64,000 nucleotides of DNA from Allobosea lupini (GTDB lineage: Bacteria; Pseudomonadota; Alphaproteobacteria; Rhizobiales; Beijerinckiaceae), in NCBI RefSeq assembly GCF_900109525.1, contig NZ_FOAN01000002.1, forward strand, positions 744,001 through 808,000. Direction: 5' to 3'. The translations under genes and the position numbers were made by a program. Below the pieces are notes generated by a model. The model had not been told where the DNA came from and made no database searches. It worked only from the letters and a program-made list of their open reading frames with translations. Positions 36,425 through 45,504 of this stretch are shown one piece after another; position 1 is the first letter of the stretch; each line of letters begins with the position of its first letter.

Positions 36425-37927
36425 CTACTGCGCCTGGGCGCGCAGCGCCTCGAAATCCCTGTCGAGCCTGCCGAGCGAGCCGGCGATCCGCTCGCGCCGC
36501 TCCTTGATCCAGGTACCCTGCTCCGCGATCTTGCCCTTCGCCGCCGCCAGCATCCGCTCCATCTCGGCCGGCTGCGGGCCGCCTGCGGTTGCGCGGCTGC
36601 GTACGATCGCCACGGGGTCGAGCGCAGCGCGGAACTCGGCTTCGCTGATCGGCAGCTCGGCCGGATACTCCGTGCCCTTGACCGCCGCGGCATAGATCCG
36701 CTTCGCCTCGGCATAAGGAAAGTCGAGCGGCTTGACGTCGTGGTCCTTGGCGTGGGTCACGACCTCGGAGGCGAAGTGGTGGCCGACGCGGAAGGGCAGC
36801 CTGTATTTGCGCATCAGCAGGTCGGCGAGTTCTTGTGACGCTGTCCAGTCGCTGTTCAATTCCTCAAGCGCCCGCTCGGGGCTGATCACCAGCCCCTTCA
36901 GGATGCGGTCCCAATTGGCGAGCACGGTGGCCGCGCTCTTCATCATCGCGCTGTTGGGCCTGACATCCTTGGGGTCGCTCATCCCCGGCGTGATGTTGTG
37001 GGCCTGGATCGCGGCTCCCATGGCGAGCGAGAGCGAGGTCGAGGCCTGCTGGCGCGTGGTGTTGAGCAGGCCGGGATTGCGCTTCTGCGGCATGGCGCTG
37101 GAAACATAGGTGTTGCCGTCGCCTTCCTGCAGCAGCATCCAAGGCCGCGCGAAGGCGTATTGCGTCATCACATCCTCGACGAAGGCGCCGGCATGCAGCG
37201 CGATGCTGGTGACGATCGCGCCGGCCTCGACCGGATGCTCGGCCGAGGAGATCTGGCCGGCGTCATAGGCGTTGTCGACGATCGCCGCGAAGCCGAGATA
37301 ATCGGCCATGCGCTTGCGGTTCAGCGGCCAGCTCGTGCCATTGAGCACGGTCGTGCCCATCGCGGAGCGGTCGATCCGGGCATAGGCCTCGCGGATGCGC
37401 TGGGCGTCGCGCTCGAGGCCGGCGGCATGGCCGAGCAGGGTGTGGCCGAGGCTGTTCGGCTGGGCGGCGACGCCATTGGTATAGTTCGGCACGATGGTCG
37501 CGGCGTGCTTCTCCGCGAGCCCGACCAGCGTCGCCGTGGTGCGGTTGAGCTGCTCGGCGAGCGCCAGCATGTCGTCGCGCAGGATCGCGGCACGGTAGGT
37601 CGCATGCATGTCCTGGCTCGAACGGCCGGCATGCAGCAGCGTGACCTCCTGCCCGCCAGCCGCGATCAGCAGCGGCTCGAAGCTGATCACGGTCGAAGGC
37701 CGCTTGCCTCCCGGCTTAGCGCCCTCGCTTAGAACCTTGGACAGACCGGCCGCAATGCGCGGCGCCAGCGCCTTGTCGAGCAGGCCCTCATCCGTGTTGA
37801 TCACGGCCGTGGCCTTGTTGATCTCGCCGAGCCAAAAGAACTCGTCGCGGACCTGGCGCTCCTGGGCGAGGGCTGGAAGAGCTGACATCTGCGCCGCTAC
37901 CGCGAGCGCAATCATCGATGATCGCAC
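36425..37927 (-). CDS. Exported argininosuccinate lyase/fumarase-superfamily protein
   Basis: From the GTG at 37927 (six bases after GGAGG) the 500-residue protein begins with a Sec-type signal peptide, MRSSMIALAVAAQMSALPALA, so it should be periplasmic. The rest resembles argininosuccinate lyase: GRSSQDMHATYR in place of GRSRNDQVATDxR, and the mobile-loop signature SSAMPQKRNPG with the catalytic serine. The helix that normally reads PGYTHLQRAQP here reads PNYTNGVAAQP, so the usual catalytic histidine is Asn. Argininosuccinate lyases are cytoplasmic; an exported member with this change suggests a different lyase substrate or a binding role. No partner genes are apparent. Confidence 0.8.
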   Translation of the reverse strand: MRSSMIALAVAAQMSALPALAQERQVRDEFFWLGEINKATAVINTDEGLLDKALAPRIAAGLSKVLSEGAKPGGKRPSTVISFEPLLIAAGGQEVTLLHAGRSSQDMHATYRAAILRDDMLALAEQLNRTTATLVGLAEKHAATIVPNYTNGVAAQPNSLGHTLLGHAAGLERDAQRIREAYARIDRSAMGTTVLNGTSWPLNRKRMADYLGFAAIVDNAYDAGQISSAEHPVEAGAIVTSIALHAGAFVEDVMTQYAFARPWMLLQEGDGNTYVSSAMPQKRNPGLLNTTRQQASTSLSLAMGAAIQAHNITPGMSDPKDVRPNSAMMKSAATVLANWDRILKGLVISPERALEELNSDWTASQELADLLMRKYRLPFRVGHHFASEVVTHAKDHDVKPLDFPYAEAKRIYAAAVKGTEYPAELPISEAEFRAALDPVAIVRSRATAGGPQPAEMERMLAAAKGKIAEQGTWIKERRERIAGSLGRLDRDFEALRAQAQ

Positions 37928-37998
37928 GATCGACCTCCGCAATGCCCCCGCCGGGCGAAGCGTAGCTGGGACATTGCGTTAGCTCAATCGCGTACGTT

Positions 37999-39222
37999 TC
38001 AGGCGGCCCGGTCGATCGCGCCCGCGACCCGCGCCTTCTCGCTCATGTAGTCCCGGGTCATTGGCAACGTGCCGAGACGCTTGGCGAGCTGGAGCTGGAA
38101 GACGACGAGGCCGTCATGACGGAAGCTCGCCTCGGAGGCGGCGAGATAGAACTCCCACATCCGTGCGAAGCGCTCGTCATACATCGTGACCGCCTCCTGG
38201 CGATGAGCGAGGAAACGCTCGCGCCAGGCCTTCAGCGTCTCGGCATAATGCAGGCGCAGCACCTCGACATCGGTGACGATCAGCCCCTCCTTCTCCACCG
38301 CCGCCGTGACTTCCGACAAAGCGGGGATATAGCCGCCGGGAAAGATGTACTTGGCGATGAAGGGGTTGGTCGCGCCGGGCGGCGTGCTGCGGCCGATCGT
38401 GTGGATCAGCGCGACGCCGTCATCCTCGAGCAGTTCCCTGATCTTGCGGAAATAGTCGCGATAGTAGCCGACCCCGACATGCTCGAACATGCCGACCGAG
38501 ACGATGCGGTCGAAACGCTCGGTCACGGCCCGGTAGTCCTGGAGGCGGAACGCGACCGGCAGCCCCGATTCCTCGGCCCGCTTGTTCGAAGCGGCGAGTT
38601 GTTCCTCGGAGAGGGTTATGCCGGTGACCTTCGCGCCGGTCTCACGCGCGATCGAAAGCCCGAGCCCGCCCCAGCCGGAGCCGATGTCGAGCACGCGCTG
38701 GCCCGGCCTCAGCGCCAGCTTCGCCGCGATGCGGCGCTTCTTGGCGGCCTGGGCCTCCTCCAGTGTCGCACCCGGATGCTCGAAGAAGGCGCAGGAATAC
38801 TGCCGGTCGGCATCGAGGAAGAGCTGGAAGAACTCGCTTTTCAGATCGTAATGGTGATGGACGTTGCGCTTGGCCCAACGCGGTGTGTTGTGCTGCTTCA
38901 GACGACGCACTGCCGTACGCAGCCGCGTCAGCGTTCCCGCGAAGGCGGAAGGCGGCTGTCGCGACAGGCCACGGATCAGGGTTTCGAGCAATTGGTAGAT
39001 GGTACCGCGCTCGACGATGATACGGCCATCCATCACGGCCTCGCCGAGCGCGAGCTCGGGATCGAGGGCCAGCTTGAACTCGGTTTCGCGGTCGGCGATA
39101 CGCAACGTGATCGCGGGCGCCGAACCCCGCCCGGCCGAATGGAGCGATCCATCGGCGAACACCACATCCACCCGCGGCTCGCAAATGAGCCGAGACAACA
39201 TATTCATAATCAGACTGCGCAT
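37999..39222 (-). CDS. cfa: Cyclopropane-fatty-acyl-phospholipid synthase
   Basis: The 407-residue SAM-dependent methyltransferase adds a methylene group to unsaturated fatty acyl chains of membrane phospholipids. An N-terminal helical region (residues 1-125) precedes the catalytic domain: HHHYDLKSEFFQLFLD near residue 125, the SAM-binding VLDIGSGWGGLGLSIAR near residue 178, the substrate-side SVGMFEHVGVGYY near residue 245 and the C-terminal aromatic segment FARMWEFYLAASEASFR near residue 355. GAGGTGG precedes the ATG at 39222. It is a single-gene unit. Confidence 0.95.
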   Translation of the reverse strand: MRSLIMNMLSRLICEPRVDVVFADGSLHSAGRGSAPAITLRIADRETEFKLALDPELALGEAVMDGRIIVERGTIYQLLETLIRGLSRQPPSAFAGTLTRLRTAVRRLKQHNTPRWAKRNVHHHYDLKSEFFQLFLDADRQYSCAFFEHPGATLEEAQAAKKRRIAAKLALRPGQRVLDIGSGWGGLGLSIARETGAKVTGITLSEEQLAASNKRAEESGLPVAFRLQDYRAVTERFDRIVSVGMFEHVGVGYYRDYFRKIRELLEDDGVALIHTIGRSTPPGATNPFIAKYIFPGGYIPALSEVTAAVEKEGLIVTDVEVLRLHYAETLKAWRERFLAHRQEAVTMYDERFARMWEFYLAASEASFRHDGLVVFQLQLAKRLGTLPMTRDYMSEKARVAGAIDRAA

Positions 39223-39345
39223 GGCGCCACCTCACGGCAGTGCCCCTTCGCCATCAAAGATGGCGATCACCCGCGGCAGCGTAACAGTGGGTTCGGCGCA
39301 AAGCTGATCCACGCCCGCCGCATGCAGCTGTCAGCCTCCTGACAG

Positions 39346-39386
39346 AAAAAATGGGGGCGGCGCTTCATTCTCGCCAGTCCGCCCCC
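39346..39386 (-). terminator. Intrinsic terminator of the first TRAP transporter operon
   Basis: On the minus strand GGGGGCGG (39386-39379) pairs with CCGCCCCC (39360-39353) over an 18-base loop and is followed by A then six T residues. It lies about 10 bases after the dctM stop. Confidence 0.8.
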
Positions 39387-39395
39387 CGCAAAGCC

Positions 39396-40802
39396 TTACC
39401 GGATCATGCCCATTGTACGCGGCAGCCAGAGCGTCAGCTCAGGGATGAAGGTGATCGCGAACAGTGCGGCAAAGAGCGGAATCAGCCAGGGCAGGATCGC
39501 CATGGTGGTGCGCTCGACCGAAAGCTTGGCGACGCGCGAGAGCACGAACAGCACCATGCCGAGCGGCGGATGCAAGAGCCCGATCATCAGGTTCAGCGTC
39601 AGGATCAGGCCGAAATGGATCGGGTCGACGCCGAGCTTGAGCGCGATCGGCAACAGGATCGGCACGACGATGGTGATCGCGGCGATGGTGTCGAGGAAGC
39701 AGCCGATGAAGAGCAGCAGCAGGTTGACCAGGATCAGGAACACCCACTTGTTCTGGGTGAAGCCGAGGATCAGGTCGGAGAGCAGCTGGGCCGTCTGCGA
39801 CACCGTGAGCAACCAGGCGAAGATCGAGGCGGCGGTGACGATGAACAGCACCGAGGCCGTGGTCTCGATGGTGTCGAAGGTCGCCTTGGTCAGGCTGCGC
39901 ATGGTCATCGAGCGATAGCGCACCAGCCCGAGGAAGAGCGACCAGATCACCGCGGCGGCAGCGGCTTCCGTCGGCGTGAACCAGCCCATGGTCATGCCGC
40001 CGATCAGGATGACCGGCGTCATCAGCGCCATCACCGCCGAGAAGTCGAAATAGTAATCGACCGCCAGCAGCACGGCGAGCGCGATGCCGATTGCGAGATT
40101 GGGATCGAGTCCGGCGAAGACCAGCCCATAGGCCAGGACCGGGAAGCCGAGGACGACGAGCACCTCGATGCCGGCAGAGCCGAGCTCGCGCAGCGAGAAC
40201 TTGGTGTCGGAACCCCATTTGTAGATGCGGGCGAAGATCGCGACCGTAAGCATCATGAACAGCGTCATGATCACGCCGGGGATGACGCCGCCGAGGAACA
40301 GCGCACCGATCGAGGTGTTCGACATCATGCCGTAGATGACGAAGGGCAAGGATGGCGGGATGATCGGGCCGAGCGTGGCGGAAGCCGCGGTGACGCCGAC
40401 CGCGACCTCGGCCGAATAGCCATGGTCCTTCATCGCCTTGATCTCGATCGTGCCGATGCCGGCGGCGTCGGCGATCGCGGTGCCCGACATGCCGGAGAAG
40501 ATCACCGAGCCGATGATGTTGACCTGGGCGAGGCCGCCCCGCATCCAGCCGACGAGCGCGACGGCGAAGGAGTAAATGCGGCCGGTGACGCCGGCGATGT
40601 TCATCAGGTTGCCGGCGAGGATGAAGAACGGCACTGCCAGCAACGGGAAGCTCTCGACGCCGGCGATCATGCGCTGGGCCAGGATCACGTCCGGCACGGT
40701 GCCGGAGACGAGGATGAAGGCAAGCGAGGCGACGGCCATCGAGATGGCGACGGGAACGCCGAGCACCATCAGGCAAAGGAAGGTTCCGAGCAGGATCAGC
40801 AT
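39396..40802 (-). CDS. dctM: TRAP transporter large permease (DctM type)
   Basis: The 468-residue inner-membrane protein consists almost entirely of hydrophobic segments and has the DctM landmarks FPLLAVPFFILAGNLMN near residue 52, FSGMSGTAIADAAGIG near residue 100, and TLGPIIPPSLPFVIYG near residue 143. It carries the solute and the coupling ion. Transcription comes from the DctP-like gene at 42508; it lies three bases after the dctQ stop and ends the operon before a terminator. Confidence 0.93.
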   Translation of the reverse strand: MLILLGTFLCLMVLGVPVAISMAVASLAFILVSGTVPDVILAQRMIAGVESFPLLAVPFFILAGNLMNIAGVTGRIYSFAVALVGWMRGGLAQVNIIGSVIFSGMSGTAIADAAGIGTIEIKAMKDHGYSAEVAVGVTAASATLGPIIPPSLPFVIYGMMSNTSIGALFLGGVIPGVIMTLFMMLTVAIFARIYKWGSDTKFSLRELGSAGIEVLVVLGFPVLAYGLVFAGLDPNLAIGIALAVLLAVDYYFDFSAVMALMTPVILIGGMTMGWFTPTEAAAAAVIWSLFLGLVRYRSMTMRSLTKATFDTIETTASVLFIVTAASIFAWLLTVSQTAQLLSDLILGFTQNKWVFLILVNLLLLFIGCFLDTIAAITIVVPILLPIALKLGVDPIHFGLILTLNLMIGLLHPPLGMVLFVLSRVAKLSVERTTMAILPWLIPLFAALFAITFIPELTLWLPRTMGMIR

Positions 40803-40805
40803 GGG

Positions 40806-41384
40806 TCAGGCCTCCGAGCCGTCGAAGGCCGAGGGACGCTCCAGCACGGAGTAGCCGCGGCGCCAGTTCTGCCAGGCGACCTGGATCGAGCGCAGCGTCA
40901 TCAGCGCGAAGGCGACGACGACGGCGTAGAACACCGGCGACTTCGGGAACTGGATCGTCGTCATCGTCTCGTCGGGAATGAGCTCGGCATAACGATGCAC
41001 CAGCACCGTGCCATAGGCGAAGAAGCCGATGCGGATGAGATCGACCGCGGTCGAGAGCGCCCGTCCGGCGCCGGGCGACAGATACCGATACAGGAAGTCG
41101 ACCTGGATGTGCCTGGAGGCACGCACGCACAGCGAGGAACCCAGGAAGACGACGACGATCAGCGCGTAGATCGCGATCTCCTCGGTCCAGGCGAAGCTGT
41201 CGTTGAGGACATAGCGGGTGAAGAACTGCGCCACGACGCAGGCGACCATCAGCCAGAACGCGGCGAGCGTCACCCAGTCCTCGAGGCCGTAGCCGGAGAG
41301 ATCCGCCGGCGGCGGCGCCTCGTCGAAGACGTGGGCGATCTCCTCGCTGGAGACTTGGGTGTGGACTTCCGGCGTCGTGGTCAT
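40806..41384 (-). CDS. dctQ: TRAP transporter small permease (DctQ type)
   Basis: A 192-residue membrane protein with four predicted membrane segments (about residues 38-58, 70-88, 115-135, 150-168) and the typical FFTRYVLNDSFAWTEEIAIYAL stretch spread over the first two segments. It forms the membrane complex with DctM. The upstream part of the operon is separated from it by a family C repeat (41422-41509), which may reduce its expression relative to the binding protein. Confidence 0.92.
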   Translation of the reverse strand: MTTTPEVHTQVSSEEIAHVFDEAPPPADLSGYGLEDWVTLAAFWLMVACVVAQFFTRYVLNDSFAWTEEIAIYALIVVVFLGSSLCVRASRHIQVDFLYRYLSPGAGRALSTAVDLIRIGFFAYGTVLVHRYAELIPDETMTTIQFPKSPVFYAVVVAFALMTLRSIQVAWQNWRRGYSVLERPSAFDGSEA

Positions 41385-41421
41385 GGGCTGGATCCGGTCA
41401 TGTCTGGGCCGCGGCGCTTGG

Positions 41422-41509
41422 CGTCATTGCGAGCGTAGCGAAGCAATCCAGCGAGACCCGCTCGGCGGCCCCTGGATTGCTTCGTCGCTGTCGCCCCTCG
41501 CAATGACGA
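41422..41509. repeat. Dispersed palindromic repeat, family C, copy 2 (inside the TRAP operon)
   Basis: Outer arms CGTCATTGCGAG and CTCGCAATGACG are exact reverse complements; inner arms GCGAAGCAATCCAG and CTGGATTGCTTCGT pair as well. It lies between the binding-protein gene and dctQ, inside one transcription unit. Confidence 0.88.
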
Positions 41510-41536
41510 CAAACCGTCACTGCAAGAGGCGGGCGA

Positions 41537-42508
41537 TCACTTGATCGCCTGGATGCGCTCCCAGTCGGCCTTGCGATAGCCGTACTGCTCGAAGGTCACG
41601 TTCTTCTCGACGGCGGCAAGGAAGTCGGCCTTGTCGATCTCGGTGACCGAGAGGCCCTTGTCCTTGAAGACCTGGACGAGCTTCACCTCGTCGGCCTGGA
41701 TCTTCTTGGTGGCGCGCTCGGCCGCTTCCTGGGCGACGTCGGTGAAGATCTTCCTGTCCTCGGGCGAGAGCTTGGCCCAGAGCTGCTTCGAGACGACCGT
41801 GTTGAGGTGGTCGACGATGTGGCCGGTCAGCACGATGTGCTTCTGCACCTCGTAGAACTTCTTGGCGTCGATGGTGTTGAGCGGGTTCTCCTGCGCCTCG
41901 ACGGTGCCGTTCTGCAAGGCGAGATAGACCTCGGCAAAGGCGATCGGCGTGGTGTTGGCGCCGCAGGCGCGCGGCATGGCGAGATAGGCCGGCACGTCGG
42001 GCACGCGGATCTTCAGGCCCTTCATGTCGGCGCAGGTCTTGATCGGCTTGTTCGAGGTGGTGTGGCGGGTGCCGTAATAGGTCACGGCCAGGATCTGGTG
42101 GCCGCTCTTCTCCTCATAGCCCTTGGCCATCTCCTTGAAGACGTCGCTCTTCACATAGGCGAGCAGATGGTCGGGGCCACGGAAGATGAAGGGGTAGTAG
42201 GTCACGCCGATGGGCGGATAGGCGCGCGCCGCAAAGCTCGAGCCCGAGATGATCATGTCGACCGTGCCGAGCGTCAGGCCCTGGTTGATATCGGTCTCCT
42301 TGCCCAGCTGCGAGGCCGGGTAGACCGTGATATCGTATTTGCCGTTGGAGCGCTTCTTGATCTCCTCGGCCGCCCAGACCGACTCGGTGTGGAAGGGCTC
42401 GGAGGTCTCGTAGACATGGGCCCATTTCAGCTTGGTCTGAGCCTGCGCCGGGGCGCCGGCGAAGAGAGCGCCGGCGGCGAGCGCGGCAAGAGCGTAGTGC
42501 AGTTTCAT
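41537..42508 (-). CDS. dctP: TRAP transporter solute-binding protein (DctP type)
   Basis: The 323-residue periplasmic protein has a signal peptide MKLHYALAALAAGALFAGAPAQA and DctP-family segments LKWAHVYETSEPFHTESVWAAEEI at the start of the mature part, KGLKIRVPDVPAYLAMPRACGANTTPIAFAEVY around residue 165 (the carboxylate-binding arginine is in KIRVP) and QENPLNTI near residue 210. Such proteins usually bind organic acids. GGAGG lies before the ATG at 42508. The FadR-type regulator gene ends 43 bases upstream and probably controls this transporter. Confidence 0.92.
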   Translation of the reverse strand: MKLHYALAALAAGALFAGAPAQAQTKLKWAHVYETSEPFHTESVWAAEEIKKRSNGKYDITVYPASQLGKETDINQGLTLGTVDMIISGSSFAARAYPPIGVTYYPFIFRGPDHLLAYVKSDVFKEMAKGYEEKSGHQILAVTYYGTRHTTSNKPIKTCADMKGLKIRVPDVPAYLAMPRACGANTTPIAFAEVYLALQNGTVEAQENPLNTIDAKKFYEVQKHIVLTGHIVDHLNTVVSKQLWAKLSPEDRKIFTDVAQEAAERATKKIQADEVKLVQVFKDKGLSVTEIDKADFLAAVEKNVTFEQYGYRKADWERIQAIK

Positions 42509-42551
42509 CGTCTGTCCTCCCTGAAGGTCACGAATAAGGTCTGGCCTTGCG

Positions 42552-43358
42552 TCATTTGATCGGACGTGGCCGGCGCTGACGCTCGCCTGCCCGCTTGAAG
42601 TCGACGTCGCCGAAGCTCTGCGAAAAGCGCTCCTGCGAAGCCTGGAGATGGGCGCACATCGCCGCGCGGGCGGCTTCGCGATCGCCGCTGGCGAGTGCAG
42701 CATGGATGGCACGATGCTCGCGCGCCGCCGAGCACCACGAGCCCTCGTTCTCGAAATACTGCGCGAGCTGGCGGAAATACGGGCTCATGCGCTGGTCGAA
42801 GAGCTCGCCGACGCAGCGCACCAGCACGGTGTTTCCCAGTATCGCCGCGATCTCGACATGGAAGGCGCGGTCGAGCGCGATCAGGTGCTCCGCCGGCAAA
42901 CCGGGCTGCTCCATCTGGTCGAGGATGCCGGCGAGCCCGGCCAGCTGGGTGGGCGTCGCCTGCCCTGCCGCATCGGCCGCGACGGCGCCCTCGACCAGCC
43001 GGCGCGCCGCGAGCACCTCGAACGGACCCTCGACGGGAAAGCCGGCGCCGGCGAGCTGTGCAGCAGCCTGAGCGGGATCGACGACGTAGACGCCCGAGCC
43101 CATGCGAATGCGCACGCGGCCCTCGACCTCCAGCGCGATCAGCGCCTCGCGCACCGAGGGGCGGGAAACGCCGAGTTTTTCCGCAAGTTCGCGTTCGGGC
43201 GGCAGGCGGCTGCCGACCGGGAATTCATGCTGGTCGATGAGATGGCGCAATTGATCGGCGATCTGCCGATACAGGCGCGGCGACTCGACGACTGCGAGCG
43301 GCATCAGACCCTGGACCCTTCCCTGCACCGCCTGGTCATGCGGCATCGATTTGGCCAT
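42552..43358 (-). CDS. GntR family transcriptional regulator, FadR subfamily
   Basis: A 268-residue DNA-binding protein with the winged helix LYRQIADQLRHLIDQHEFPVGSRLPPERELAEKLGVSRPSVREALIALE in its first 85 residues and an all-helical FCD ligand domain with metal-ligand-type residues (DRAFHVEIAAILGN, HRAIHAAL). FadR-type regulators respond to organic acids. The position just upstream of the TRAP binding-protein gene suggests that it controls that operon. Several in-frame starts exist (43394, 43358, 43346); I chose 43358 by family length, with moderate certainty. The upstream inverted repeat at 43388-43422 could be its own control site. Confidence 0.87.
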   Translation of the reverse strand: MAKSMPHDQAVQGRVQGLMPLAVVESPRLYRQIADQLRHLIDQHEFPVGSRLPPERELAEKLGVSRPSVREALIALEVEGRVRIRMGSGVYVVDPAQAAAQLAGAGFPVEGPFEVLAARRLVEGAVAADAAGQATPTQLAGLAGILDQMEQPGLPAEHLIALDRAFHVEIAAILGNTVLVRCVGELFDQRMSPYFRQLAQYFENEGSWCSAAREHRAIHAALASGDREAARAAMCAHLQASQERFSQSFGDVDFKRAGERQRRPRPIK

Positions 43359-43387
43359 GTGGTCAGGCCAATTTCGCGAGGAAGGAA

Positions 43388-43422
43388 CCACCATACCGGA
43401 CCCGAGTCAACCGGTATGGTGG
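43388..43422 (-). terminator. Perfect 12-base inverted repeat: terminator-like hairpin or regulator site
   Basis: CCACCATACCGG and CCGGTATGGTGG are exact reverse complements separated by 11 bases. It follows the ABC ATPase stop by nine bases and on the minus strand is followed by TTCCTTCC, a poor U-run. It may end the ABC operon, or act as an operator for the GntR gene 30 bases downstream, since ATACC/GGTAT half-sites occur in FadR-type operators. Confidence 0.55.
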
Positions 43423-43430
43423 CTTGGTTG

Positions 43431-44212
<782 letters not shown>

Positions 44213-44216
<4 letters not shown>

Positions 44217-44986
44217 GCCTGCGCCCATGGAAACAGGCGCTGGTTGACCGCCTTGAAGAGGAAATCCGAGATCAGACCGATCAGTCCGATGACGATGATG
44301 CCGAAAATGATCTGCCCGGTGTTCAAGAGCGCCTGGCTGTCGGTGATCATGTGTCCGATGCCGGAGGACGAGCCGATCAGCTCCGCGACGATGACATAGG
44401 TCCAGGCCCAGCCGAGCACGAGACGGAAGATCTCGGCGATCTCCGGCGCGGCATTAGGCAGGAGCACGCGGCGCACCACGGAGGAATCGCTCGCGCCCAG
44501 TGTATAGGCGGCGTCGACCAGGTCGCGCCGGATGCCACCGACCGCGACGGCGATCATCAGCACGAGCTGAAAGAACGAGCCGATGAAGATGACCAGCAGC
44601 TTCTGCGTCTCGCCGATGCCGGCCCAGAGGATCAGCAGCGGGATGAAGGCCGAGGCCGGCAGATAGCGTGCGAAAGAAACGAAGGGCTCGAGGAAGGCTT
44701 CGACCGGCTTGTAGGCGCCCATCAGGATGCCGAGCGGCAGTGCGAAGATGACGGCGAGGATGAAGCCGCCGACGACCCGCCAGATCGTCATACCGATATC
44801 GACGATGAAGCCGTGGTTGACGAGCAGGTTCCAGCCTTCGCCGACCATGGTCAGCGGATCGGCGAGGAACAGCTTCTGGACATAGCCGCCGAAGGTCGCG
44901 ACCGACCAGACGACGACGAAGAGCGCGAAGAAGGCGATGCCGTAGCCGACGCGGGCGCCGGCGGAGACAGGCTGGAGTGGTTTCAT
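44213..44986 (-). CDS. NitT/TauT-type ABC importer, permease subunit
   Basis: A 257-residue inner-membrane protein with six hydrophobic segments. The EAA loop is visible as DAAYTLGASDSSVVRRVLLPNAAPEI near residue 165, and ADPLTMVGEGWNLLVNHGFIVDIGMTIWRV is the usual subfamily start. It forms the channel for the ligand delivered by the binding protein at 45501-46463. It starts two bases after the stop of the Mug-like gene, with little Shine-Dalgarno match, so translation is probably coupled. Confidence 0.92.
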
Positions 44987-44988
44987 CG

Positions 44989-45504
44989 TCAGAAACTTGT
45001 TTCCTTCACGAGGGCGGCGAGTTCACGCCAGGGCTCGATGGACCAGTAGCCGGAGGCCGCCCCGGAGGTAGAGGGCAGGATGAAGACGCGGCTTCCTACG
45101 AGCAGGGACGGCTGGAGGCCATAGGCGAGCCTGCGGCCCCTCTCCTCCTCCAGCACAGCCTGGGCGGCACGCTTGCCGTTGAACGCGACGATCGCCGGAG
45201 CGCATTCACGAAGCTTGGCCAGGAAGCCGGCGCTATCGAAATGGTGCCGCATCAGCGCCGTGTCGGGGCCGGAGGTTCCCTTGGCGACATCGGTGAAGCC
45301 GATGCCGTATCGCGGCAATCCTGCGAAATCCGAGGGGCCGAGCGGCTCAGGGATAAGCCCGGTCTCGAACAGGGTCTTCCAGAACTTGTTGCCGGGGCCG
45401 GCATAGTAGGCGCCCCGCCGGGCGGAGACCGCTCCGGCCTGCGTGCCGCAGAAGACGACACGCAGGCCGGACGTCAGAACGTCCGGCAGGACGTCGCCGC
45501 TCAC
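44989..45504 (-). CDS. Mug-like mismatch/uracil-DNA glycosylase
   Basis: The 171-residue protein has the TDG/Mug fold segments: the core strand LRVVFCGTQAGAVSARRGAYYAGPGNKFWKTL (residues 14-45), FTDVAKGTSGPD near residue 70, the NGK of AIVAFNGKRAA near residue 113 and the closing PSTSGAAS near residue 145. In E. coli Mug the first motif is GINPG with a catalytic Asn; here it is GTQAG, as in some other bacterial members, so activity may differ. It starts at GTG whose GTGA overlaps the binding-protein stop, and it is located inside an ABC importer operon, an unexpected place for a DNA-repair gene. Confidence 0.85.
   Translation of the reverse strand: MSGDVLPDVLTSGLRVVFCGTQAGAVSARRGAYYAGPGNKFWKTLFETGLIPEPLGPSDFAGLPRYGIGFTDVAKGTSGPDTALMRHHFDSAGFLAKLRECAPAIVAFNGKRAAQAVLEEERGRRLAYGLQPSLLVGSRVFILPSTSGAASGYWSIEPWRELAALVKETSF

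Noticed and set aside
39328..39345. CTGTCAG/CTGACAG hairpin followed by A residues on the plus strand
   Set aside because: The A-run is on the wrong strand for a terminator of a plus-strand gene, and no gene ends there; the adjacent minus-strand terminator explains the A-run.
39351..41438. 695-codon open frame on the plus strand
   Set aside because: Asp/Glu/His/Arg-rich chain produced by reading membrane-protein codons of dctM and dctQ in antisense.
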